A stretch of DNA of 64,000 bases from Oasisia sp. SBJ-2009 (Eukaryota; Annelida; Polychaeta; Sabellida; Siboglinidae), in assembly GCA_964017155.1 (NCBI GenBank), contig OZ024861.1, positions 14,458,412 through 14,522,411 on the forward strand, written 5' to 3'. Numbering within the stretch: position 1 is the stretch's first letter; each line of letters begins with the position of its first letter. The notes beneath the pieces were generated by a model. The model searched no databases. It was not told the origin of the DNA and worked only from the letters and a program-made list of their open reading frames with translations. A program made the position numbers and the translations under genes. Shown one piece after another: positions 9,268 to 22,751 of the stretch.

Positions 9268-11513
9268 GTGAGCGACACAGACCCTCTGAGAATGCGACGC
9301 GCGAGTAGTGATGAACCCCACGCATGTCTAGTATATCATTTCGTAGTTATCTGGGTAGTTTGGAACAACCTTTGTTTTCTCGTAAGGCTCTTCGCCATCG
9401 CTGTTATGTCTAGCCTTTGGCGTTACCTGTTTGTCGGCATAGCGCTCATGACATGGCCAAAGAGCTGGCCTGTTGGCACTGATCACTGTAGCATATGATA
9501 TTGTTTCCAAGGCAATGTATCAACATATGCATTCGAACTCCGTCACTACCTAGATACAAATCCGCGTGCCGAGATATGTGTGACTGCAATAAATATGGGT
9601 CTCAAAACATCGAATGATCTCTACACTTGTCTTTGAAGGAAGACATGTCAAATGCGAACCCTTGAGTTACACTATTGCAAAGAAAGAGGCACTTGTATAG
9701 GTTGCCTTTGCATGCTGATTCCTAAGTATGCTGTTTCCAGTCGAGATGAATGCGTTGTGCTTGCTGCCATGACGGTCAAAGAATCATCTACTCAACTGTA
9801 TTGAGTGGGTGTATGTGTACATGCGATAATGTGCGTGGCATTCGCCGCGCGAATGGTGCTTATGCATATCAGTGTTAAGATACTTTCCGCAGTGCGATCT
9901 CGACCTCTTACACAAGTCTCGTTTTATGTGCATTATTTGGCATCATATTTTGACATTGTGTATCTTGAAATACATCATATAGCGTGAAAAATAGCTCAAT
10001 CAATCGTCTGAGTAAAACGTTTCGATTGTGAGAACTGCAACATCAAAACTAATGTCCACTCGCACTACCTGTGATACATGTATCGATGTCATGCTATCAT
10101 TGATTTGATTCTCCCAGTGATCGGCCTACATTATCATCTACCTCAACAGGTTATATAAATAAAATAACTTGATAAAAACAACGCGTCACCCACTGTCGAA
10201 TGACTGTTCCGCGTCGCCAATCTTCACATCATCGGGCCTGGTCGGTCAGTAATGCTGCCAGAAGTCGTCGGCCACGTGTCGCTGTATCTTCACCGGGCGC
10301 AGACACCTGAGAAAAAACAATAAACCAGCGTTACAATGTGCACGGTGTCTAACAAAATTGAAAACAGCAGGCTCAGTGCTTACATATGCCCACATTCCTT
10401 CACCCCACTGGCGTCAAAGACGCAAATCCCACCGCGATGCGGTCGAGATTACACTAAAGAAACTGGCATCTGTCGCCAGCATTCGGCTGCGCGACACAGT
10501 AATGGCGGCAAACCGGAAGACGCGCCACAACAATACCGTGACGTCACGACGATACGGCAGACGCGCCATTTTCGTTCCCGGCGACGTCAAATTTCAAGAT
10601 GGCCACGCCTTTGATCTAAGCATAATGGGGGGGGGGAGGCGCTTTCTTCCACTTTTACTTCGTTCTTTCAATGTTTTACTTGCGCTAGCCTATTTCGCAA
10701 TAAGGTACACACACATAGGACTACAGTTGTGTTATGGTACGACGGCCAGTGCGACATTCGGGTACTTTTTATGCACGATGCAAGTCAATGTGCGTGGGGT
10801 ATAACACCGATTAGATTCAACAATGTCAGACTCTCTGCATTGAGTTTTAGACCAAATATATCAGGCCTGCTGCGTCCGCGCGTATTAAAACCACTACACT
10901 ACCCTACCCGCGCCTCTCGTAATGCAGTTTCAAACCTAGGAGCAATTGAGGTTGGCTTGCATTCTGCGCATGTGCCTAATTCTTGTCGGAAATGGAACAG
11001 AATATTCATATTCTTGTTCTCATTCACAGTACACTGTATATGGTGCATACCACTCTTCGATGAGTTGTCTCAAAGTCTCAAGCAGCTTTCCACCTATGCC
11101 TAGGCAAATAGACGTTTGGACAGTATCTAATTTAACATTCGTACTGCTGAGCTTCAAACTACTACACTCAACGACAGAAGTTCCCTTCATTGTGTTGGCA
11201 ATCTACTCTCTGCGATCTGGAACTCTAAAACGTGTTAACGGAGACGCCACGAGGGCTGTATGCAGGCTGCGCAAAGATGTATCTGAAGCATTATATGCCA
11301 TTCCATGCGATAAAAGACGTTCGTTCGCATACAGTCTAGATTTACTCTGTAGTGTAATACGCTTTGTAGGACGTACAATGTATGTAGCTAGCTCAACATC
11401 AATGATTATATGATGCGACCATTGCCTGTTAGCTGCTTCGTGGTTTCGTTTTCATATTGAACTTGCGACATGTCTGCTCTTTGGTTTCAGGTCTTGTTAT
11501 TTGAGACCGACGT
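9268..11513 (+). repeat. Repeat unit 5 (2246 bp, G10)
   Basis: G-run 10627-10636, joint shortest. Private C at 10604 alters the ATGGCG element to ATGGCC; G at the A/G site. Confidence 0.97.
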
Positions 11514-13761
11514 GTGAGCGACACAGACCCTCTGAGAATGCGACGCGCGAGTAGTGATGAACCCCACGCATGTCTAGTATATCATTTCGTAGTTATCTGG
11601 GTAGTTTGGAACAACCTTTGTTTTCTCGTAAGGCTCTTCGCCATCGCTGTTATGTCTAGCCTTTGGCGTTACCTGTTTGTCGGCATAGCGCTCATGACAT
11701 GGCCAAAGAGCTGGCTTGTTGGCACTGATCACTGTAGCATATGATATTGTTTCCAAGGCAATGTATCAACATATGCATTCGAACTCCGTCACTACCTAGA
11801 TACAAATCCGCGTGCCGAGATATGTGTGACTGCAATAAATATGGGTCTCAAAACATCGAATGATCTCTACACTTGTCTTTGAAGGAAGACATGTCAAATG
11901 CGAACCCTTGAGTTACACTATTGCAAAGAAAGAGGCACTTGTATAGGTTGCCTTTGCATGCTGATTCCTAAGTATGCTGTTTCCAGTCGAGATGAATGCG
12001 TTGTGCTTGCTGCCATGACGGTCAAAGAATCATCTACTCAACTGTATTGAGTGGGTGTATGTGTACATGCGATAATGTGCGTGGCATTCGCCGCGCGAAT
12101 GGTGCTTATGCATATCAGTGTTAAGATACTTTCCGCAGTGCGATCTCGACCTCTTACACAAGTCTCGTTTTATGTGCATTATTTGGCATCATATTTTGAC
12201 ATTGTGTATCTTGAAATACATCATATAGCGTGAAAAATAGCTCAATCAATCGTCTGAGTAAAACGTTTCGATTGTGAGAACTGCAACATCAAAACTAATG
12301 TCCACTCGCACTACCTGTGATACATGTATCGATGTCATGCTATCATTGATTTGATTCTCCCAGTGATCGGCCTACATTATCATCTACCTCAACAGGTTAT
12401 ATAAATAAAATAACTTGATAAAAACAACGCGTCACCCACTGTCGAATGACTGTTCCGCGTCGCCAATCTTCACATCATCGGGCCTGGTCGGTCAGTAATG
12501 CTGCCAGAAGTCGTCGGCCACGTGTCGCTGTATCTTCACCGGGCGCAGACACCTGAGAAAAAACAATAAACCAGCGTTACAATGTGCACGGTGTCTAACA
12601 AAATTGAAAACAGCAGGCTCAGTGCTTACATATGCCCACATTCCTTCACCCCACTGGCGTCAAAGACGCAAATCCCACCGCGATGCGGTCGAGATTACAC
12701 TAAAGAAACTGGCATCTGTCGCCAGCATTCGGCTGCGCGACACAGTAATGGCGGCAAACCGGAAGACGCGCCACAACAATACCGTGACGTCACGACGATA
12801 CGGCAGACGCGCCATTTTCGTTCCCGGCGACGTCAAATTTCAAGATGGCGACGCCTTTGATCTAAGCATAATGGGGGGGGGGGGAGGCGCTTTCTTCCAC
12901 TTTTACTTCGTTCTTTCAATGTTTTACTTGCGCTAGCCTATTTCGCAATAAGGTACACACACATAGGACTACAGTTGTGTTATGGTACGACGGCCAGTGC
13001 GACATTCGGGTACTTTTTATGCACGATGCAAGTCAATGTGCGTGGGGTATAACACCGATTAGATTCAACAATGTCAGACTCTCTGCATTGAGTTTTAGAC
13101 CAAATATATCAGGCCTGCTGCGTCCGCGCGTATTAAAACCACTACACTACCCTACCCGCGCCTCTCGTAATGCAGTTTCAAACCTAGGAGCAATTGAGGT
13201 TGGCTTGCATTCTGCGCATGTGCCTAATTCTTGTCGGAAATGGAACAGAATATTCATATTCTTGTTCTCATTCACAGTACACTGTATATGGTGCATACCA
13301 CTCTTCGATGAGTTGTCTCAAAGTCTCAAGCAGCTTTCCACCTATGCCTAGGCAAATAGACGTTTGGACAGTATCTAATTTAACATTCGTACTGCTGAGC
13401 TTCAAACTACTACACTCAACGACAGAAGTTCCCTTCATTGTGTTGGCAATCTACTCTCTGCGATCTGGAACTCTAAAACGTGTTAACGGAGACGCCACGA
13501 GGGCTGTATGCAGGCTGCGCAAAGATGTATCTGAAGCATTATATGCCATTCCATGCGATAAAAGACGTTCGTTCGCATACAGTCTAGATTTACTCTGTAG
13601 TGTAATACGCTTTGTAGGACGTACAATGTATGTAGCTAGCTCAACATCAATGATTATATGATGCGACCATTGCCTGTTAGCTGCTTCGTGGTTTCGTTTT
13701 CATATTGAACTTGCGACATGTCTGCTCTTTGGTTTCAGGTCTTGTTATTTGAGACCGACGT
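11514..13761 (+). repeat. Repeat unit 6 (2248 bp, G12)
   Basis: G-run 12873-12884. Shares the T at relative position 203 with units 2 and 7; G at the A/G site. No private base noticed. Confidence 0.97.
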
Positions 13762-16008
13762 GTGAGCGACACAGACCCTCTGAGAATGCGACGCGCGAGT
13801 AGTGATGAACCCCACGCATGTCTAGTATATCATTTCGTAGTTATCTGGGTAGTTTGGAACAACCTTTGTTTTCTCGTAAGGCTCTTCGCCATCGCTGTTA
13901 TGTCTAGCCTTTGGCGTTACCTGTTTGTCGGCATAGCGCTCATGACATGGCCAAAGAGCTGGCTTGTTGGCACTGATCACTGTAGCATATGATATTGTTT
14001 CCAAGGCAATGTATCAACATATGCATTCGAACTCCGTCACTACCTAGATACAAATCCGCGTGCCGAGATATGTGTGACTGCAATAAATATGGGTCTCAAA
14101 ACATCGAATGATCTCTACACTTGTCTTTGAAGGAAGACATGTCAAATGCGAACCCTTGAGTTACACTATTGCAAAGAAAGAGGCACTTGTATAGGTTGCC
14201 TTTGCATGCTGATTCCTAAGTATGCTGTTTCCAGTCGAGATGAATGCGTTGTGCTTGCTGCCATGACGGTCAAAGAATCATCTACTCAACTGTATTGAGT
14301 GGGTGTATGTGTACATGCGATAATGTGCGTGGCATTCGCCGCGCGAATGGTGCTTATGCATATCAGTGTTAAGATACTTTCCGCAGTGCGATCTCGACCT
14401 CTTACACAAGTCTCGTTTTATGTGCATTATTTGGCATCATATTTTGACATTGTGTATCTTGAAATACATCATATAGCGTGAAAAATAGCTCAATCAATCG
14501 TCTGAGTAAAACGTTTCGATTGTGAGAACTGCAACATCAAAACTAATGTCCACTCGCACTACCTGTGATACATGTATCGATGTCATGCTATCATTGATTT
14601 GATTCTCCCAGTGATCGGCCTACATTATCATCTACCTCAACAGGTTATATAAATAAAATAACTTGATAAAAACAACGCGTCACCCACTGTCGAATGACTG
14701 TTCCGCGTCGCCAATCTTCACATCATCGGGCCTGGTCGGTCAGTAATGCTGCCAGAAGTCGTCGGCCACGTGTCGCTGTATCTTCACCGGGCGCAGACAC
14801 CTGAGAAAAAACAATAAACCAGCGTTACAATGTGCACGGTGTCTAACAAAATTGAAAACAGCAGGCTCAGTGCTTACATATGCCCACATTCCTTCACCCC
14901 ACTGGCGTCAAAGACGCAAATCCCACCGCGATGCGGTCGAGATTACACTAAAGAAACTGGCATCTGTCGCCAGCATTCGGCTGCGCGACACAGTAATGGC
15001 GGCAAACCGGAAGACGCGCCACAACAATACCGTGACGTCACGACGATACGGCAGACGCGCCATTTTCGTTCCCGGCGACGTCAAATTTCAAGATGGCGAC
15101 GCCTTTGATCTAAGCATAATGGGGGGGGGGGAGGCGCTTTCTTCCACTTTTACTTCGTTCTTTCAATGTTTTACTTGCGCTAGCCTATTTCGCAATAAGG
15201 TACACACACATAGGACTACAGTTGTGTTATGGTACGACGGCCAGTGCGACATTCGGGTACTTTTTATGCACGATGCAAGTCAATGTGCGTGGGGTATAAC
15301 ACCGATTAGATTCAACAATGTCAGACTCTCTGCATTGAGTTTTAGACCAAATATATCAGGCCTGCTGCGTCCGCGCGTATTAAAACCACTACACTACCCT
15401 ACCCGCGCCTCTCGTAATGCAGTTTCAAACCTAGGAGCAATTGAGGTTGGCTTGCATTCTGCGCATGTGCCTAATTCTTGTCGGAAATGGAACAGAATAT
15501 TCATATTCTTGTTCTCATTCACAGTACACTGTATATGGTGCATACCACTCTTCGATGAGTTGTCTCAAAGTCTCAAGCAGCTTTCCACCTATGCCTAGGC
15601 AAATAGACGTTTGGACAGTATCTAATTTAACATTCGTACTGCTGAGCTTCAAACTACTACACTCAACGACAGAAGTTCCCTTCATTGTGTTGGCAATCTA
15701 CTCTCTGCGATCTGGAACTCTAAAACGTGTTAACGGAGACGCCACGAGGGCTGTATGCAGGCTGCGCAAATATATATCTGAAGCATTATATGCCATTCCA
15801 TGCGATAAAAGACGTTCGTTCGCATACAGTCTAGATTTACTCTGTAGTGTAATACGCTTTGTAGGACGTACAATGTATGTAGCTAGCTCAACATCAATGA
15901 TTATATGATGCGACCATTGCCTGTTAGCTGCTTCGTGGTTTCGTTTTCATATTGAACTTGCGACATGTCTGCTCTTTGGTTTCAGGTCTTGTTATTTGAG
16001 ACCGACGT
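13762..16008 (+). repeat. Repeat unit 7 (2247 bp, G11)
   Basis: G-run 15121-15131. T at relative position 203 (shared with units 2 and 6), private T at 15771, and A at the A/G site. Confidence 0.97.
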
Positions 16009-18257
16009 GTGAGCGACACAGACCCTCTGAGAATGCGACGCGCGAGTAGTGATGAACCCCACGCATGTCTAGTATATCATTTCGTAGTTATCTGGGTAGT
16101 TTGGAACAACCTTTGTTTTCTCGTAAGGCTCTTCGCCATCGCTGTTATGTCTAGCCTTTGGCGTTACCTGTTTGTCGGCATAGCGCTCATGACATGGCCA
16201 AAGAGCTGGCCTGTTGGCACTGATCACTGTAGCATATGATATTGTTTCCAAGGCAATGTATCAACATATGCATTCGAACTCCGTCACTACCTAGATACAA
16301 ATCCGCGTGCCGAGATATGTGTGACTGCAATAAATATGGGTCTCAAAACATCGAATGATCTCTACACTTGTCTTTGAAGGAAGACATGTCAAATGCGAAC
16401 CCTTGAGTTACACTATTGCAAAGAAAGAGGCACTTGTATAGGTTGCCTTTGCATGCTGATTCCTAAGTATGCTGTTTCCAGTCGAGATGAATGCGTTGTG
16501 CTTGCTGCCATGACGGTCAAAGAATCATCTACTCAACTGTATTGAGTGGGTGTATGTGTACATGCGATAATGTGCGTGGCATTCGCCGCGCGAATGGTGC
16601 TTATGCATATCAGTGTTAAGATACTTTCCGCAGTGCGATCTCGACCTCTTACACAAGTCTCGTTTTATGTGCATTATTTGGCATCATATTTTGACATTGT
16701 GTATCTTGAAATACATCATATAGCGTGAAAAATAGCTCAATCAATCGTCTGAGTAAAACGTTTCGATTGTGAGAACTGCAACATCAAAACTAATGTCCAC
16801 TCGCACTACCTGTGATACATGTATCGATGTCATGCTATCATTGATTTGATTCTCCCAGTGATCGGCCTACATTATCATCTACCTCAACAGGTTATATAAA
16901 TAAAATAACTTGATAAAAACAACGCGTCACCCACTGTCGAATGACTGTTCCGCGTCGCCAATCTTCACATCATCGGGCCTGGTCGGTCAGTAATGCTGCC
17001 AGAAGTCGTCGGCCACGTGTCGCTGTATCTTCACCGGGCGCAGACACCTGAGAAAAAACAATAAACCAGCGTTACAATGTGCACGGTGTCTAACAAAATT
17101 GAAAACAGCAGGCTCAGTGCTTACATATGCCCACATTCCTTCACCCCACTGGCGTCAAAGACGCAAATCCCACCGCGATGCGGTCGAGATTACACTAAAG
17201 AAACTGGCATCTGTCGCCAGCATTCGGCTGCGCGACACAGTAATGGCGGCAAACCGGAAGACGCGCCACAACAATACCGTGACGTCACGACGATACGGCA
17301 GACGCGCCATTTTCGTTCCCGGCGACGTCAAATTTCAAGATGGCGACGCCTTTGATCTAAGCATAATGGGGGGGGGGGGGAGGCGCTTTCTTCCACTTTT
17401 ACTTCGTTCTTTCAATGTTTTACTTGCGCTAGCCTATTTCGCAATAAGGTACACACACATAGGACTACAGTTGTGTTATGGTACGACGGCCAGTGCGACA
17501 TTCGGGTACTTTTTATGCACGATGCAAGTCAATGTGCGTGGGGTATAACACCGATTAGATTCAACAATGTCAGACTCTCTGCATTGAGTTTTAGACCAAA
17601 TATATCAGGCCTGCTGCGTCCGCGCGTATTAAAACCACTACACTACCCTACCCGCGCCTCTCGTAATGCAGTTTCAAACCTAGGAGCAATTGAGGTTGGC
17701 TTGCATTCTGCGCATGTGCCTAATTCTTGTCGGAAATGGAACAGAATATTCATATTCTTGTTCTCATTCACAGTACACTGTATATGGTGCATACCACTCT
17801 TCGATGAGTTGTCTCAAAGTCTCAAGCAGCTTTCCACCTATGCCTAGGCAAATAGACGTTTGGACAGTATCTAATTTAACATTCGTACTGCTGAGCTTCA
17901 AACTACTACACTCAACGACAGAAGTTCCCTTCATTGTGTTGGCAATCTACTCTCTGCGATCTGGAACTCTAAAACGTGTTAACGGAGACGCCACGAGGGC
18001 TGTATGCAGGCTGCGCAAAGATATATCTGAAGCATTATATGCCATTCCATGCGATAAAAGACGTTCGTTCGCATACAGTCTAGATTTACTCTGTAGTGTA
18101 ATACGCTTTGTAGGACGTACAATGTATGTAGCTAGCTCAACATCAATGATTATATGATGCGACCATTGCCTGTTAGCTGCTTCGTGGTTTCGTTTTCATA
18201 TTGAACTTGCGACATGTCTGCTCTTTGGTTTCAGGTCTTGTTATTTGAGACCGACGT
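16009..18257 (+). repeat. Repeat unit 8 (2249 bp, G13)
   Basis: G-run 17368-17380. A at the A/G site; no private base noticed. In type (A plus G13) it matches the homogeneous block of units 23-28. Confidence 0.97.
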
Positions 18258-20504
18258 GTGAGCGACACAGACCCTCTGAGAATGCGACGCGCGAGTAGTG
18301 ATGAACCCCACGCATGTCTAGTATATCATTTCGTAGTTATCTGGGTAGTTTGGAACAACCTTTGTTTTCTCGTAAGGCTCTTCGCCATCGCTGTTATGTC
18401 TAGCCTTTGGCGTTACCTGTTTGTCGGCATAGCGCTCATGACATGGCCAAAGAGCTGGCCTGTTGGCACTGATCACTGTAGCATATGATATTGTTTCCAA
18501 GGCAATGTATCAACATATGCATTCGAACTCCGTCACTACCTAGATACAAATCCGCGTGCCGAGATATGTGTGACTGCAATAAATATGGGTCTCAAAACAT
18601 CGAATGATCTCTACACTTGTCTTTGAAGGAAGACATGTCAAATGCGAACCCTTGAGTTACACTATTGCAAAGAAAGAGGCACTTGTATAGGTTGCCTTTG
18701 CATGCTGATTCCTAAGTATGCTGTTTCCAGTCGAGATGAATGCGTTGTGCTTGCTGCCATGACGGTCAAAGAATCATCTACTCAACTGTATTGAGTGGGT
18801 GTATGTGTACATGCGATAATGTGCGTGGCATTCGCCGCGCGAATGGTGCTTATGCATATCAGTGTTAAGATACTTTCCGCAGTGCGATCTCGACCTCTTA
18901 CACAAGTCTCGTTTTATGTGCATTATTTGGCATCATATTTTGACATTGTGTATCTTGAAATACATCATATAGCGTGAAAAATAGCTCAATCAATCGTCTG
19001 AGTAAAACGTTTCGATTGTGAGAACTGCAACATCAAAACTAATGTCCACTCGCACTACCTGTGATACATGTATCGATGTCATGCTATCATTGATTTGATT
19101 CTCCCAGTGATCGGCCTACATTATCATCTACCTCAACAGGTTATATAAATAAAATAACTTGATAAAAACAACGCGTCACCCACTGTCGAATGACTGTTCC
19201 GCGTCGCCAATCTTCACATCATCGGGCCTGGTCGGTCAGTAATGCTGCCAGAAGTCGTCGGCCACGTGTCGCTGTATCTTCACCGGGCGCAGACACCTGA
19301 GAAAAAACAATAAACCAGCGTTACAATGTGCACGGTGTCTAACAAAATTGAAAACAGCAGGCTCAGTGCTTACATATGCCCACATTCCTTCACCCCACTG
19401 GCGTCAAAGACGCAAATCCCACCGCGATGCGGTCGAGATTACACTAAAGAAACTGGCATCTGTCGCCAGCATTCGGCTGCGCGACACAGTAATGGCGGCA
19501 AACCGGAAGACGCGCCACAACAATACCGTGACGTCACGACGATACGGCAGACGCGCCATTTTCGTTCCCGGCGACGTCAAATTTCAAGATGGCGACGCCT
19601 TTGATCTAAGCATAATGGGGGGGGGGGAGGCGCTTTCTTCCACTTTTACTTCGTTCTTTCAATGTTTTACTTGCGCTAGCCTATTTCGCAATAAGGTACA
19701 CACACATAGGACTACAGTTGTGTTATGGTACGACGGCCAGTGCGACATTCGGGTACTTTTTATGCACGATGCAAGTCAATGTGCGTGGGGTATAACACCG
19801 ATTAGATTCAACAATGTCAGACTCTCTGCATTGAGTTTTAGACCAAATATATCAGGCCTGCTGCGTCCGCGCGTATTAAAACCACTACACTACCCTACCC
19901 GCGCCTCTCGTAATGCAGTTTCAAACCTAGGAGCAATTGAGGTTGGCTTGCATTCTGCGCATGTGCCTAATTCTTGTCGGAAATGGAACAGAATATTCAT
20001 ATTCTTGTTCTCATTCACAGTACACTGTATATGGTGCATACCACTCTTCGATGAGTTGTCTCAAAGTCTCAAGCAGCTTTCCACCTATGCCTAGGCAAAT
20101 AGACGTTTGGACAGTATCTAATTTAACATTCGTACTGCTGAGCTTCAAACTACTACACTCAACGACAGAAGTTCCCTTCATTGTGTTGGCAATCTACTCT
20201 CTGCGATCTGGAACTCTAAAACGTGTTAACGGAGACGCCACGAGGGCTGTATGCAGGCTGCGCAAAGATGTATCTGAAGCATTATATGCCATTCCATGCG
20301 ATAAAAGACGTTCGTTCGCATACAGTCTAGATTTACTCTGTAGTGTAATACGCTTTGTAGGACGTACAATGTATGTAGCTAGCTCAACATCAATGATTAT
20401 ATGATGCGACCATTGCCTGTTAGCTGCTTCGTGGTTTCGTTTTCATATTGAACTTGCGACATGTCTGCTCTTTGGTTTCAGGTCTTGTTATTTGAGACCG
20501 ACGT
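18258..20504 (+). repeat. Repeat unit 9 (2247 bp, G11)
   Basis: G-run 19617-19627. G at the A/G site; no private base noticed. Confidence 0.97.
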
Positions 20505-22751
20505 GTGAGCGACACAGACCCTCTGAGAATGCGACGCGCGAGTAGTGATGAACCCCACGCATGTCTAGTATATCATTTCGTAGTTATCTGGGTAGTTTGG
20601 AACAACCTTTGTTTTCTCGTAAGGCTCTTCGCCATCGCTGTTATGTCTAGCCTTTGGCGTTACCTGTTTGTCGGCATAGCGCTCATGACATGGCCAAAGA
20701 GCTGGCCTGTTGGCACTGATCACAGTAGCATATGATATTGTTTCCAAGGCAATGTATCAACATATGCATTCGAACTCCGTCACTACCTAGATACAAATCC
20801 GCGTGCCGAGATATGTGTGACTGCAATAAATATGGGTCTCAAAACATCGAATGATCTCTACACTTGTCTTTGAAGGAAGACATGTCAAATGCGAACCCTT
20901 GAGTTACACTATTGCAAAGAAAGAGGCACTTGTATAGGTTGCCTTTGCATGCTGATTCCTAAGTATGCTGTTTCCAGTCGAGATGAATGCGTTGTGCTTG
21001 CTGCCATGACGGTCAAAGAATCATCTACTCAACTGTATTGAGTGGGTGTATGTGTACATGCGATAATGTGCGTGGCATTCGCCGCGCGAATGGTGCTTAT
21101 GCATATCAGTGTTAAGATACTTTCCGCAGTGCGATCTCGACCTCTTACACAAGTCTCGTTTTATGTGCATTATTTGGCATCATATTTTGACATTGTGTAT
21201 CTTGAAATACATCATATAGCGTGAAAAATAGCTCAATCAATCGTCTGAGTAAAACGTTTCGATTGTGAGAACTGCAACATCAAAACTAATGTCCACTCGC
21301 ACTACCTGTGATACATGTATCGATGTCATGCTATCATTGATTTGATTCTCCCAGTGATCGGCCTACATTATCATCTACCTCAACAGGTTATATAAATAAA
21401 ATAACTTGATAAAAACAACGCGTCACCCACTGTCGAATGACTGTTCCGCGTCGCCAATCTTCACATCATCGGGCCTGGTCGGTCAGTAATGCTGCCATAA
21501 GTCGTCGGCCACGTGTCGCTGTATCTTCACCGGGCGCAGACACCTGAGAAAAAACAATAAACCAGCGTTACAATGTGCACGGTGTCTAACAAAATTGAAA
21601 ACAGCAGGCTCAGTGCTTACATATGCCCACATTCCTTCACCCCACTGGCGTCAAAGACGCAAATCCCACCGCGATGCGGTCGAGATTACACTAAAGAAAC
21701 TGGCATCTGTCGCCAGCATTCGGCTGCGCGACACAGTAATGGCGGCAAACCGGAAGACGCGCCACAACAATACCGTGACGTCACGACGATACGGCAGACG
21801 CGCCATTTTCGTTCCCGGCGACGTCAAATTTCAAGATGGCGACGCCTTTGATCTAAGCATAATGGGGGGGGGGGAGGCGCTTTCTTCCACTTTTACTTCG
21901 TTCTTTCAATGTTTTACTTGCGCTAGCCTATTTCGCAATAAGGTACACACACATAGGACTACAGTTGTGTTATGGTACGACGGCCAGTGCGACATTCGGG
22001 TACTTTTTATGCACGATGCAAGTCAATGTGCGTGGGGTATAACACCGATTAGATTCAACAATGTCAGACTCTCTGCATTGAGTTTTAGACCAAATATATC
22101 AGGCCTGCTGCGTCCGCGCGTATTAAAACCACTGCACTACCCTACCCGCGCCTCTTGTAATGAAGTTTCAAACCTAGGAGCAATTGAGGTTGGCTTGCAT
22201 TCTGCGCAAGTGCCTAATTCTTGTCGGAAATGGAACAGAATATTCATATTCGTGTTCTCATTCACAGTACACTGTATATGGTGCATACCACTCTTCGATG
22301 AGTTGTCTCAAAGTATCAAGCAGCTTTCCACCTATGCCTAGGCAAATAGACGTTTGGACAGTATCTAATTTAACATTCGTACTGCTGAGCTTCAAACTAC
22401 TACACTCAACGACAGAAGTTCCCTTCATTGTGTTGGCAATCTACTCTCTGCGATCTGGAACTCTAAAACGTGTTAACGGAGACGCCACGAGGGCTGTATG
22501 CAGGCTGCGCAAAGATGTATCTGAAGCATTATATGCCATTCCATGCGATAAAAGACGTTCGTTCGCATACAGTCTAGATTTACTCTGTAGTGTAATACGC
22601 TTTGTAGGACGTACAATGTATGTAGCTAGCTCAACATCAATGATTATATGATGCGACCATTGCCTGTTAGCTGCTTCGTGGTTTCGTTTTCATATTGAAC
22701 TTGCGACATGTCTGCTCTTTGGTTTCAGGTCTTGTTATTTGAGACCGACGT
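20505..22751 (+). repeat. Repeat unit 10 (2247 bp, G11), variant-patch type
   Basis: G-run 21864-21874. Carries A at relative position 220 (shared with units 11-13), T at 21498, and six substitutions at 22134, 22156, 22163, 22209, 22252 and 22315. All of the last seven are shared only with unit 11. G at the A/G site. Confidence 0.97.
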
